Notes under the pieces: generated by a model
Databases searched by the model: none
Seen by the model: only the letters and a program-made list of their open reading frames with translations
Told to the model about the DNA's origin: nothing
Program-made: the position numbers and the translations under genes
Assembly (NCBI GenBank): GCA_012728775.1
Contig: JAAYEN010000146.1
Coordinates: 1 to 11,773, forward strand
Reading direction: 5' to 3'
Source of the DNA: Tissierellia bacterium
GTDB lineage: Bacteria; Bacillota_A; Clostridia; Tissierellales; Peptoniphilaceae
DNA length: 11,773 nucleotides
Shown here: positions 1 to 7,073 of the stretch, in pieces
Numbering within the stretch: the first letter of the stretch is position 1
Layout: the number at the start of each line of letters is the position of its first letter

Positions 1-40
1 CTTATCTACTGAGTTAATTATATATATAAAATCAATATAC

Positions 41-69
41 TTGGAATTATATATTATCTTTGGTAAAAT
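41..69 (+). promoter_or_regulatory. Probable sigma-A promoter of the HerA/YjgR-like ATPase gene
   Basis: A -35 box TTGGAA (41-46) and a -10 box TAAAAT (64-69) are separated by exactly 17 bases. A start site near 76 would leave a leader of about 25 bases before the GTG codon at 101. A TTG at 41 is in frame with the gene, but it is the -35 box itself and has no ribosome binding site, so it is not a start codon. Confidence 0.65.
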
Positions 70-100
70 ACAATTAATATACGAGAGTGAGGTACCGGAC

Positions 101-1549
101 GTGAAAATTACTTTTGCAAAAGATAAAAATAACAATGAGATCAGTCTTCTTACAGAAAAATTAAATCAACACGGTTTGATTTGTGGAGCAACTGGAACTG
201 GAAAAACAGTTACTTTAAAAGTCTTAACTGAAATGTTTTCAGAGCTAGGAATTCCCGTAATCCTTTCTGATGTTAAAGGAGATTTGACTAATTTAGCTAA
301 TCCTGGAAAAATTGACGGACTGGAAGAAAGATTAGAAGAATTAAAAATTGAAAATCAAGACTTCACAGGATTTCCTGTAGAACTTTGGGATGTTTATGGA
401 GAATTTGGAATTCCATTAAGAGTTTGCGTAAGCGAAATGGGACCTATTCTTCTTTCACAGATATTAGAACTAAATGATACCCAACAAGGTGTTTTGAATA
501 TTGCATTTAGAATTGCAGATTCTGAAGGGTTATTATTATTGGATTTGAAAGATTTAAAATCCATTTTAAGATTTATTTCCGATAATAGAGTGGAGATTTC
601 AAAAGAATATGGAAATGTTTCTACCCAAAGTATTTCAGCAATCCAAAGAAAAGTTTTACTCTTAGAAGACCTTGGAGGAGATTTTTTCTTCAACGAACCA
701 TCCTTAGAAATTAGAGATTTAATTCGTGAAGATCCAAGTCGAAAGGGCGTAATAAATATAATTAACAGTAAAAGACTAATAGGAAATCCTACAATTTATG
801 CTATGTTTTTATTGTGGTTATTGTCTGAATTATATGAAGAACTTCCAGAGGTAGGAAATCCAGAATTTCCAAAATTGATATTTTTCTTTGATGAAGCACA
901 CTTATTATTCAATAACGCATCCAAGTCACTTTTAGACAAAATTTTGCAAATAGTTAGACTAATTAGATCCAAAGGTGTTGGAATTTTCTTCGTAACTCAA
1001 AATCCTACAGATATTCCAGATGATGTATCTAGCCAATTAGCTACGAAAATTGTACATCAACTCAGGGCATTCTCTCCAAGAGAACAACGTTCCATTAAAG
1101 AAATTTCCCAGGGGATGAGACAAAATCCAGAGTTTAATTTGGAAGAAGAAATCCAAGGATTACGTACTGGTGAGGCTATAATCACAACACTAGATGAAAG
1201 TGGAGCACCAACCATTGTAGAAAAAGGACTTATATTTCCTCCTAGATCCTCATTTGAAGTTTTAAGTGACTCGGAAGAAAAAAGTATTATCACAAATTCT
1301 AAAATGTTTAATAAATATGACCAACTTATCGACAGAGAATCGGCTTATGAAATTCTTCAAGCTAAAATAGAAGAAGAAGTTCAACTTGTTGAGATACAAA
1401 GAGTTGAATTGGAAAAAGTAGAACAAAAGAAAGAAAAAAAAGGCGACGACATGATTACAAAAATGTTCAACTCTGCTTTGTATTCCTTCACGAGACAAGT
1501 AGGAAGAGAAATCGCAAGAGGAGTATTTGGAACATTTAAGAAAAAATAA
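101..1549 (+). CDS. HerA/YjgR-like ATPase (DUF853 family, FtsK-HerA superfamily)
   Basis: This encodes a 482-residue P-loop ATPase of the DUF853/YjgR group. Visible motifs are Walker A GATGTGKT (residues 29-36), Walker B ending in FFFDEAH (DEAH 264-267), the VTQNPTDIP motif after Walker B (about 298-306) and the family's basic C-terminus RQVGREIARGVFG (about 465-477). A charged, probably coiled-coil stretch (about 417-447) precedes that end. HerA-superfamily members are hexameric DNA-pumping motors; the role of the YjgR branch is not settled, and no NurA-type nuclease lies next to it here. The GTG at 101 is chosen because GAGTGAGG lies about 8 bases upstream and because the upstream in-frame TTG overlaps the promoter. 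It appears to be transcribed alone and converges on degV. Length fits the family. The family call is confident; the biological role is unknown. Confidence 0.9.
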   Translation: MKITFAKDKNNNEISLLTEKLNQHGLICGATGTGKTVTLKVLTEMFSELGIPVILSDVKGDLTNLANPGKIDGLEERLEELKIENQDFTGFPVELWDVYGEFGIPLRVCVSEMGPILLSQILELNDTQQGVLNIAFRIADSEGLLLLDLKDLKSILRFISDNRVEISKEYGNVSTQSISAIQRKVLLLEDLGGDFFFNEPSLEIRDLIREDPSRKGVINIINSKRLIGNPTIYAMFLLWLLSELYEELPEVGNPEFPKLIFFFDEAHLLFNNASKSLLDKILQIVRLIRSKGVGIFFVTQNPTDIPDDVSSQLATKIVHQLRAFSPREQRSIKEISQGMRQNPEFNLEEEIQGLRTGEAIITTLDESGAPTIVEKGLIFPPRSSFEVLSDSEEKSIITNSKMFNKYDQLIDRESAYEILQAKIEEEVQLVEIQRVELEKVEQKKEKKGDDMITKMFNSALYSFTRQVGREIARGVFGTFKKK

Positions 1550-1564
1550 TTTTAAAAAATAAAT

Positions 1565-1618
1565 GAGGCTTACGGATATGGATAACAGATTATTCTATTA
1601 TCTTTACTCGTAGGCCTC
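1565..1618. terminator. Bidirectional terminator between convergent ATPase gene and degV
   Basis: A long imperfect inverted repeat: GAGGCTTACG (1565-1574) pairs with CGTAGGCCTC (1609-1618) through one G-U pair, and the pairing continues weakly inward to an AT-rich loop. On the minus strand the stem is followed by a T-rich run (about 1546-1560), a good intrinsic terminator for degV. On the plus strand the following tract (TATTAAATTCTATATTTT) is less regular, so termination of the ATPase gene may be weaker. Confidence 0.7.
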
Positions 1619-1651
1619 TATTAAATTCTATATTTTAATTAAAAATAATTG

Positions 1652-2554
1652 CTAATTACTAATTGATAGATAAGGTATTTCTTTTGGGTTTGCGCTAAAA
1701 AAAATTGTTATAGCTTCTGGACCTGTATGAGCTCCTATTACACAACCTAGGTTAGAGATGATTACATTTTCTTCTTTGACTCCCATATCTTTTACAAAAA
1801 AATCTTTTGTTTTTAAAGCAACTTCTTCCCAATCTCCGTGACATAAAACTATAGTCTGGTTAGGATTAAATTTTCCGTCCTTAGATAGCTTGTTACTCCA
1901 TTCTGAAACCTTTTTCAAAAAAGCATTAAGTCCTCTAACCTTGTCTATGGATTCTATTTTTCCTCTATCTCTTTCTATATATAAAATAGGCATAATATTT
2001 AATAATCCGCCAATTATTTGAGATGTTTTTGAAAGCCTTCCACCTCTATATAGATATTCTAAATCTCCAACTGTAAATAAATGAATTTGGTTTTCAACTA
2101 TATCTTCTAAGGATTTAACTATTTCTTCTAAAGTTCTTCCCTCTTCGTTTAGCATAGCTGCCCTTATAGTTATCATTCCCTGTCCCATGGTTGCACTCTT
2201 GGAATCTATAATAAATAATTTTCCATCTGGATATTTTTCCAATAATTCAACTTGTACTGATAATGCTGTTTCATAAGTTCCTGAAATACCTGATGAAAGT
2301 GAAAGATATATTATCTCCAAACCTTCTTTTAAGTAGCTTTCAAATTTTTCCAGCATATATGCTCGTGTCACTTGGGACGTTCTATAGACTATTCCTTTTC
2401 TCATATTAGAATACATTTCATCACTGTTTATATTTTTTCCGATAAAATGCTCTTTGTCATTTGCAATAACAGCTATTGGGAAAATTTCTATATTGTATTT
2501 TTTCACTATCTCCAGTGGTAAGTCTGCTCCATCATCTGTGATTATTTTTATCAT
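1652..2554 (-). CDS. DegV family fatty-acid-binding protein (FakB-like)
   Basis: This 300-residue protein has the full DegV signature: TSQ (59-61), SLSSGISGTY (85-94), DSKSATMGQG (117-126), LEYLYRGGRLS (165-175) and IGAHTGPEA (273-281). DegV/FakB proteins are cytosolic and bind a single fatty acid. Some present it to the kinase FakA, which makes acyl-phosphate for phospholipid synthesis; no fakA gene lies in this window. The Ser/Thr/Arg/His positions that contact the acyl carboxylate in FakB seem present (TSQ, R170, H276). The C-terminal motif reads GPE where GPG is usual. The ATG is preceded by GGAGG at 2561-2565 with a 6-base spacer. An 85-base gap separates it from the upstream gene, so it may have its own promoter. 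Family assignment is firm; the ligand and exact role are not. Confidence 0.93.
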   Translation of the reverse strand: MIKIITDDGADLPLEIVKKYNIEIFPIAVIANDKEHFIGKNINSDEMYSNMRKGIVYRTSQVTRAYMLEKFESYLKEGLEIIYLSLSSGISGTYETALSVQVELLEKYPDGKLFIIDSKSATMGQGMITIRAAMLNEEGRTLEEIVKSLEDIVENQIHLFTVGDLEYLYRGGRLSKTSQIIGGLLNIMPILYIERDRGKIESIDKVRGLNAFLKKVSEWSNKLSKDGKFNPNQTIVLCHGDWEEVALKTKDFFVKDMGVKEENVIISNLGCVIGAHTGPEAITIFFSANPKEIPYLSISN

Positions 2555-2592
2555 TATTTACCTCCATCAAAATAATTACAAAGTCACATTTA

Positions 2593-2633
2593 ATTATACA
2601 CATATTTTTAGAAAAAAAAATGTTCTTATTATA
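2593..2633 (-). promoter_or_regulatory. Possible degV promoter region
   Basis: The 85-base gap upstream of degV is very AT-rich and holds two TATAAT boxes on the minus strand, at 2593-2598 and 2628-2633. Neither has a convincing -35 box at 16-18 bases. A run of nine T (minus strand, 2612-2620) lies between them but has no hairpin before it, so it is not a terminator. Read-through from the upstream operon is an equally good explanation of degV expression. Confidence 0.3.
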
Positions 2634-2639
2634 TTTAAT

Positions 2640-3269
2640 TTAGTAAAAGTAAACCATACCCCCGCCCATTCTCATTGATGAAAATAATCTATCAAAATCT
2701 ATCACATATCTTTTTCCCCAAGATGATAGAACTAATTTAATCTCTCCATCCTCTGCATATATTCTAGTAATTACCATCCAATGCCACCTAAACAGAAAGT
2801 CCCTTCTCAAATCTAAATTAAAGACAACAACAGGTATATCTTTCATTAAGGCATTTCTAATAAAAGTATAACTAGATAAATAGGTGAAGTTTCTATCATT
2901 AAACCCTAGTTTCTTGTATGATAAATCCACACCCTTAGATATTCCATATTGAATAATCCTTTTTATAAAATGATTTATATTAATTAATCCTAAAGGACTA
3001 GGTTTAATTAAGTCATATATACTTTCTTGAAACTTAACAAAATTTTCCTTTGAAAAATTTTCTTCATTATAAAGATTGGCATACTTATCATCCTTATTGG
3101 ATAGATATGCCAATATATTAGCTCCAGCAACTGGGCCACAGCCATTTACTACTCTTCTTTTATTTTTATACCATTGTTGATTTCCTCCATAGAAAATGGA
3201 GTTATTATCCCTTACCTTTACAAAAGATCCAGTTTTTTCATTGGATAAATAGTAATCTTTTTTATTCAT
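2640..3269 (-). CDS. Papain/C39-like cysteine-protease-fold protein, hypothetical
   Basis: This 209-residue protein is not recognised by name, but it carries a cysteine-peptidase-like layout: NGCGPVAGANILAYL, with candidate nucleophile C44 at the start of a helix; RWHWMVITRI, with candidate H163; then LVLSSWGKRY, resembling the NSWG block of papain-type enzymes with Ser182 where Asn is usual. There is no signal peptide, lipobox or membrane segment, so it is probably cytosolic. Its ATG overlaps the TAA stop of the DUF924 gene (TAATG), indicating translational coupling, and its SD (AGGACGG) is weak and about 13 bases away. It may be a peptidase, transglutaminase-like or transferase enzyme, or an inactive relative. 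No substrate can be named. Confidence 0.6.
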   Translation of the reverse strand: MNKKDYYLSNEKTGSFVKVRDNNSIFYGGNQQWYKNKRRVVNGCGPVAGANILAYLSNKDDKYANLYNEENFSKENFVKFQESIYDLIKPSPLGLININHFIKRIIQYGISKGVDLSYKKLGFNDRNFTYLSSYTFIRNALMKDIPVVVFNLDLRRDFLFRWHWMVITRIYAEDGEIKLVLSSWGKRYVIDFDRLFSSMRMGGGMVYFY

Positions 3270-3826
3270 TAGCTAAAGTAATTTCCGTCCTTTTTTTCTT
3301 CTAGCCATTTAATTTCTTCTTCTGTAGATTCTCTTCCCAAGTCCTCATTTTGATATGGATATCTTCCAAATCTATCCAATATCTCCCTGTGTTTATCTTC
3401 AAAATAAAGTGTTCCTTCATCATTTAATTCAAGATAATATTTATAAGCCCAGTCATGTAAATCTGTAGATTCTGAATGCATAAATGGAAGCAATATAAAC
3501 TTCTTTTCCATAGTATTTAAAGAATCATATTCAAGATGATTGACTACCTCTTGGGAAAGAGCTATAGCCATTTTATCTTGAGTGTAAGTTCTTATATCTT
3601 CTCTAAATAAATTTCTAGAAAATTGGTCTAAAACAATAATTTCAGCAAGTCTTCCTTTTATAGTTTCTCTCCAATCCACTAGAAGACCTTCTTTTGCTGC
3701 TTCCCATGTAGATAAGAATTCTTTTCGAATTAAGTTGTCAAATTCTTCATTTTCTGCAAATTGCAATGGAATATGTTTTTCATCAAACCAAAAATTTAAT
3801 ACGTCTTTATAATTCTTTATACTCAT
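3269..3826 (-). CDS. DUF924 family protein (TPR-like helical)
   Basis: The 185-residue product matches the DUF924 pattern along its whole length: FWF (12-14), IVLDQFSRNLFR (64-75), LLPFMHSES (112-120), HREILDRFGRYPYQN (146-160) and a terminal LGREST..E..WLEE block. DUF924 is an all-helical family found in bacteria and eukaryotes with no established biochemical function. Here it sits in the middle of a tight operon. The preceding small membrane gene ends one base before its ATG (GGAGATTAATATG, with GGAGA as SD), and its own stop overlaps the next gene's start. Such coupling suggests that the three products are made in fixed ratio. Family call is confident; function is unknown. Confidence 0.9.
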   Translation of the reverse strand: MSIKNYKDVLNFWFDEKHIPLQFAENEEFDNLIRKEFLSTWEAAKEGLLVDWRETIKGRLAEIIVLDQFSRNLFREDIRTYTQDKMAIALSQEVVNHLEYDSLNTMEKKFILLPFMHSESTDLHDWAYKYYLELNDEGTLYFEDKHREILDRFGRYPYQNEDLGRESTEEEIKWLEEKKDGNYFS

Positions 3827-3827
3827 A

Positions 3828-3950
3828 TTAATCTCCTTCGTTACTTTCTCTTTCTGATATCATTAAAATAGCTATAGCTACAGATACTGCTATTGCAAAA
3901 TTTTTTGTAGTTAGTAAAATTATTGTTCCTAAAATTATTGCTATTAACAT
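3828..3950 (-). CDS. Small hydrophobic membrane peptide, 40 residues
   Basis: A short ORF whose product is mostly hydrophobic: residues 1-14 and about 17-31 could form one long or two short membrane segments, followed by a charged tail ERESNEGD. The frame is open up to an ATG at 4010, but that ATG lies within the fni terminator hairpin and has no SD. The ATG at 3950 is preceded by GGTGAG with a 4-base gap and is the better start. The stop is one base from the DUF924 ATG, and the last codons contain that gene's SD. No homologue is recognised. It could be a genuine small membrane protein or a leader peptide that couples translation into the downstream genes. Confidence 0.55.
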   Translation of the reverse strand: MLIAIILGTIILLTTKNFAIAVSVAIAILMISERESNEGD

Positions 3951-3972
3951 AGTACTCACCAATTTGAATATA

Positions 3973-4006
3973 CCCAAAAAAATAAAAATCCCCCGAAATT
4001 CGGAGG
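3973..4006 (-). terminator. Intrinsic terminator after fni
   Basis: On the minus strand CCTCCG (4006-4001) pairs with CGGGGG (3995-3990), including one G-U pair, around a short AATTT loop. A T-rich tract broken by one A follows (3989-3976). It begins 8 bases after the fni stop codon and separates LCP-fni from the downstream small-peptide/DUF924 operon, which may still be reached by read-through because no good promoter is visible between them. Confidence 0.85.
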
Positions 4007-4013
4007 ACATTAA

Positions 4014-5027
4014 TCATTCTGATAATTCTTTCAATTTGCCTGTTATTTTATATGGAACTTTTCCTAGCTCATCTATATTTTTAACTTCTAAAAGCATCAT
4101 CAATATCGCTAGTTTTTGTTTCAAATTATTGATATAAGTGAATGCAGAATCATAACCGCCACGAAGAAGATAATTAATAACCTCTCCTGAACCTGCACAC
4201 ATCTTAGCGCCCATTACTATGGATTTAGCTATCTCTTGGGAAGTTTTAATACCGCCGCTAGATATAATGTTTAAATCTTTCTTATTAAGCCTCATCACTT
4301 CAAGAAGGCTAAGCGCAGTAGGAATTCCCCATTCATACAATTCATTGGCATCTAAATTAGGATTTCTTAAATCTTCAATTTCTATAAAGTTGGAGCCACC
4401 TTTTCCTGCTATATCGATATTTCTAACTCCTATATCATAAAGCCTTTTAGCGGTTTTTTCACTAATTCCTGTTCCAACTTCTTTTACAATTACAGGTACA
4501 TGAAGAGATTTTACAATATTTTCTATATTTTTTAATATACCTGCAAAATCCCTATCTCCCTCAGTCATTACAAGCTCTTGAGCTAAGTTTAAATGAATTT
4601 GCAAAGCATTAGCATTTATCATCTCTATGGCAATCTTCGCCTCATCAGGAGTACAAAGGGCTCCAAGATTTCCAATAATAATTCCATTAGGGTTTTTCTT
4701 TCTTACTACTTTAAAAGAAGCAGATAAATCAGGATCATCTATTGCAATTTTTTGTGAACCTACAGCCATAGGAATATTTAATTTACTAGCAATCTTTGAT
4801 AAGTCTTCGTTTATTCCATTAGCAGTTTCATTGCCACCAGTAACTGCGTTTATCATAAAGGGAAAACTTACTTTGTGTCCTAGAAAGATTGTAGTAGTAT
4901 CTACGTCACTAAAATTTTGGTCACTTATAGCTACGTGACTTAAATAAACATCTTTAAATAAATTTGAACTTTTATAACTTGATAACAAATAATTTTCTAT
5001 ATGTTCTTGTTTTCTAGATTGTCTCAT
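4014..5027 (-). CDS. fni: Isopentenyl-diphosphate delta-isomerase, type 2 (FMN-dependent)
   Basis: This 337-residue enzyme interconverts isopentenyl and dimethylallyl diphosphate using reduced FMN and Mg2+, supplying isoprenoid precursors, including those for the undecaprenyl carrier of wall synthesis. Motifs in order: RKQEH near the N-terminus (5-9), INAVTGG (59-65; MTGG is commoner), AVGSQK (88-93), IGNLGA (118-123), QIHLNLAQE with the metal/catalytic His145, Asn147, Gln150 and Glu151, KEVGTGIS (182-189), GKGGSNFIEIE (208-218), WGIPT (233-237) and SSGGI (256-260) at the FMN-phosphate end of the TIM barrel. Length fits the family (about 340). The ATG has AGGAG 7 bases upstream and lies 12 bases after the LCP gene stop, so the two are co-transcribed. 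Type 2 isomerase usually accompanies the mevalonate pathway, whose other genes are not in this window. Confidence 0.95.
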   Translation of the reverse strand: MRQSRKQEHIENYLLSSYKSSNLFKDVYLSHVAISDQNFSDVDTTTIFLGHKVSFPFMINAVTGGNETANGINEDLSKIASKLNIPMAVGSQKIAIDDPDLSASFKVVRKKNPNGIIIGNLGALCTPDEAKIAIEMINANALQIHLNLAQELVMTEGDRDFAGILKNIENIVKSLHVPVIVKEVGTGISEKTAKRLYDIGVRNIDIAGKGGSNFIEIEDLRNPNLDANELYEWGIPTALSLLEVMRLNKKDLNIISSGGIKTSQEIAKSIVMGAKMCAGSGEVINYLLRGGYDSAFTYINNLKQKLAILMMLLEVKNIDELGKVPYKITGKLKELSE

Positions 5028-5039
5028 TTTGTCTCCTAA

Positions 5040-5999
5040 CTAATCCATTAAGTATTCACCAAAATATTCTTCTATATCTTTCTTCGCTCCTGAATCATAA
5101 ACCTTCCAATAACTTACTCCGTCTAAGTCTAAAAATTCTCCCTGAAGAGTAGTAGTCATTATATTTTCTTTATCTAACTTACCTGCTAAACCTACTCCTG
5201 AATAAATGATATTCGTAGGTAAATTTGTGTCTATAAATTTTGAGTACACATCTAATATTTTGGGCAATCTCAAGATATTTCTCGGTTCCAAAGTTTGTTT
5301 AATCATCTCTGTCAAAAAATATTGTTGGGTTTTTACTCTTTCAATATCTCCGTCTTTATAATCCCTAAATCTCAAAAATAGTATGGAATCCTTACCATCT
5401 AATTTTTGTACTCCAGGCTGAAAGTCTATAAGATATCCATTTCCCTTTGTGGTATCCTCTTTGTACATTCTCATTGGTATATCTACTGTTACTCCACCAA
5501 TTGCGTCTACAAGATTTTCAACGGCCTTGTAATCCACTCTGACGTAATAGTCTATGTCTAGGTTCGTAAAATCTCTAACAGTTTTCATAAGTAATTTCAT
5601 CCCCCCGTAGGAGTGAGCATGAGTCAATTTATCAAGTCCTCCTTTTATAGGAACTCTTGAATCTCTAGGAAGAGACATCATTCTAATTGAACCATCTTTA
5701 AAATTTACTTTACACAAAATCATCGTATCTGATCTTATGCCTGTTGCACCATGCTTATCCACCTTAATTTTATTTACATCGCTAGTATCTACTCCAACTA
5801 GCAAGAAAAAAACCTCATCAACATTAATTTGTTTAACAGTATTTCCTTCTTCAATATTTTCAACTTGCTCAATACCATGCTCTTCTTCTATGGCTTGAAC
5901 AGAGCTAGTAGTTCCTTCTAATTTATTCCAAACCCATAGATAGGCACTGGAAAAAACTAATAGAGCTATTAAAAACGAAAGTAAAAATTTACTTTTCAA
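5040..5999 (-). CDS. LytR-CpsA-Psr (LCP) family wall-polymer transferase
   Basis: This 319-residue protein has an N-terminal membrane anchor (about 5-24) and an extracellular LCP domain (about 64-235). LCP enzymes move teichoic acid or capsule-type polymers from undecaprenyl phosphate carriers to peptidoglycan. Visible family motifs: FFLLVGVDTSD (64-74), GIRSDTMILCKVN (87-99), MMSLPRDSRV (107-116) with the conserved Arg, KLTHAHSYGG (124-133), YYVRVDYKAVENLVDAIGG (151-169) and LDGKDSILFLRFR..DGDIERVKTQQ (200-226) with lipid-phosphate-binding arginines. The start is TTG at 5999, preceded by AAGGAG with a 10-base spacer; no better ATG exists before the membrane segment. It is the first gene of the LCP-fni operon. 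The short extracytoplasmic linker (30-60) is acidic. Family call is firm; the polymer carried is unknown. Confidence 0.93.
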   Translation of the reverse strand: MKSKFLLSFLIALLVFSSAYLWVWNKLEGTTSSVQAIEEEHGIEQVENIEEGNTVKQINVDEVFFLLVGVDTSDVNKIKVDKHGATGIRSDTMILCKVNFKDGSIRMMSLPRDSRVPIKGGLDKLTHAHSYGGMKLLMKTVRDFTNLDIDYYVRVDYKAVENLVDAIGGVTVDIPMRMYKEDTTKGNGYLIDFQPGVQKLDGKDSILFLRFRDYKDGDIERVKTQQYFLTEMIKQTLEPRNILRLPKILDVYSKFIDTNLPTNIIYSGVGLAGKLDKENIMTTTLQGEFLDLDGVSYWKVYDSGAKKDIEEYFGEYLMD

Positions 6000-6017
6000 A
6001 AAGCTTCCACTCCTTCA

Positions 6018-6035
6018 AAGACATTTTATTGTCTT
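6018..6035 (-). other. Short stem-loop in the 5' leader of the LCP gene
   Basis: AAGACA (6018-6023) and TGTCTT (6030-6035) form a 6-base-pair stem with a 6-base loop, just upstream of the SD AAGGAG at 6010-6015 on the minus strand. It is followed by no T-run and so is not a terminator. It might stabilise the mRNA 5' end or affect SD access; the effect is unknown and the stem is short. Confidence 0.35.
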
Positions 6036-6038
6036 AGT

Positions 6039-6054
6039 TATTATTGTAATAATA
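6039..6054. promoter_or_regulatory. AT-rich palindrome overlapping the LCP -10 box
   Basis: TATTATT-GT-AATAATA is a perfect 7-2-7 inverted repeat whose right half coincides with the predicted -10 hexamer. That is a natural place for a repressor site. Its AT-only arms recall Fur/PerR-type boxes but match no exact consensus, and such palindromes arise easily in AT-rich DNA. Confidence 0.3.
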
Positions 6055-6077
6055 GCATTATGTCCCTTCGTTTACAA
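6049..6077 (-). promoter_or_regulatory. Probable promoter of the LCP-fni operon
   Basis: Read on the minus strand, TTGTAA (6077-6072) and TATTAT (6054-6049) are separated by 17 bases. The predicted start lies near 6042, about 30 bases before the SD. The -35 box falls just after the citG stop codon, so the operon does not depend on citG transcription. Confidence 0.6.
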
Positions 6078-6082
6078 GTTTT

Positions 6083-6934
6083 CTAACTTTTGCTAATCCA
6101 ATATATAAAAACCGTTGCTGCGCATAAATCAGCACAACCTCCAGGACTTATTCTTTTTTTTATAAAAATTTTATCTATTTCTTTTAATTTACACATTCCT
6201 TCACTAGTTTTATATCCACCAAGAGAATCTGCTTTAGCTGCATTTTCTCTCATGAATTCTAAACCTTCAATTTCAGTTCTACCCACTACATTGGAATCAA
6301 ATACAGTTTTCATCAATTTAAGTAGGGATTCCCCCATTGCTATTTGAAATTCGTATCCTTCATATAAACATTCTATTAATGTATTATAAGCCATTTTTAT
6401 GGAAGGAAATCCATCTTTTGCTTCTCCTCTAATACCATAATTTCCATATTTAACATATTGGGTTTCTCCATAGGTTAAATTTTTTTTCGATAGAAGATTG
6501 TCATCAAAGTCTTTTAATATATTGCAAGAAATACATCCTCCCCTTTGGGTTATAGTCTTTATATTAATTTTTTCGTCATTTCCCTTTAAAGAACCAATAG
6601 CTGCACTAAGAATTCCGAAAATGAAAATAGCCCCTTTATGGGTATTTACACCTTTTGTAGCATTAAACATTTTCTCTTCCGCTTCTACACCCAAGGGTCT
6701 AATTAAATCAAATATTTTTGAAAAATCATCTCCATCATAAAAATATCCTATAGAAGCACATTCTTTGAAGTATTCACCTAAAACTAAAATGGAATCCATA
6801 AAAGTATGTATATCCATATCATCGTGAGCACCAGAATTTTTCCTATCTACTAAGCCAGGCTTAGGAGTAAGCAACACCTCATAAACAAGTGCCTTCTGAG
6901 CAAGTAAGCTCACTTCATTAAAAAAATACTCCAT
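6083..6934 (-). CDS. citG: Triphosphoribosyl-dephospho-CoA synthase family protein (CitG-like)
   Basis: The 283-residue product has the CitG family signatures. Near the N-terminus is EVLLTPKPGLVDR..SGAHDDM (19-40), in the middle GVNTHKGAIF (95-104), then GIRGEA (167-172), and near the C-terminus ISPGGCADLCAATVF (262-276). CitG condenses dephospho-CoA with ATP to make the precursor of the prosthetic group of citrate lyase (MdcB does the same for malonate decarboxylase). It is normally encoded with citX and the lyase subunits; none are here, so the partner enzyme may lie elsewhere or the substrate may differ. The ATG at 6934 is chosen because GGAGG (6940-6944) lies 5 bases upstream; an ATG at 6949 would place that SD inside the coding region. 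It is divergent from the lipoprotein gene. Confidence 0.87.
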   Translation of the reverse strand: MEYFFNEVSLLAQKALVYEVLLTPKPGLVDRKNSGAHDDMDIHTFMDSILVLGEYFKECASIGYFYDGDDFSKIFDLIRPLGVEAEEKMFNATKGVNTHKGAIFIFGILSAAIGSLKGNDEKINIKTITQRGGCISCNILKDFDDNLLSKKNLTYGETQYVKYGNYGIRGEAKDGFPSIKMAYNTLIECLYEGYEFQIAMGESLLKLMKTVFDSNVVGRTEIEGLEFMRENAAKADSLGGYKTSEGMCKLKEIDKIFIKKRISPGGCADLCAATVFIYWISKS

Positions 6935-6951
6935 AACGACCTCCAGCATAT

Positions 6952-6980
6952 ATATTAAATTATAATCGCCTAAATTTCAA
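6952..6980 (-). promoter_or_regulatory. Candidate citG promoter
   Basis: On the minus strand TTGAAA (6980-6975) and TAATAT (6957-6952) are 17 bases apart. The implied start site is only a base or two before the SD at 6944-6940, which is tight. A perfect TATAAT (6964-6959) seven bases further upstream gives a more normal leader but has no good -35 box. One of the two probably serves citG. Confidence 0.4.
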
Positions 6981-7017
6981 GATTTGACTCTAAATTGTAA
7001 CTAATTTTTAAAGTTTG

Positions 7018-7026
7018 TGTTATATT
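7018..7026 (+). promoter_or_regulatory. Candidate extended -10 promoter of the lipoprotein gene
   Basis: TGT followed by TATATT forms an extended -10 element (7018-7026). The nearest -35-like TTGTAA is 20 bases upstream, too far for normal spacing, so recognition would rest on the TGN extension. A start near 7033 gives a leader of about 40 bases. Confidence 0.4.
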
Positions 7027-7073
7027 ATTTCAAAGAGATATTTATATTAAAATAATTTTATGAGGTGAAATAA

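Noticed and set aside
41..100. In-frame TTG at 41 as the start of the ATPase gene
   Set aside because: It coincides with the -35 hexamer, has no SD, and the added 20 residues are not needed; GTG at 101 has a good SD.
2612..2620. Run of nine T on the minus strand as a terminator after the cysteine-protease-fold gene
   Set aside because: No GC-containing hairpin precedes it.
3951..4010. N-terminal extension of the small membrane peptide from ATG at 4010
   Set aside because: These codons run through the fni terminator hairpin and T-run and lack an SD; ATG at 3950 has GGTGAG upstream.
4627..4938. Plus-strand 103-codon open frame inside fni
   Set aside because: Shadow of a certain gene on the minus strand; no SD and no recognisable product.
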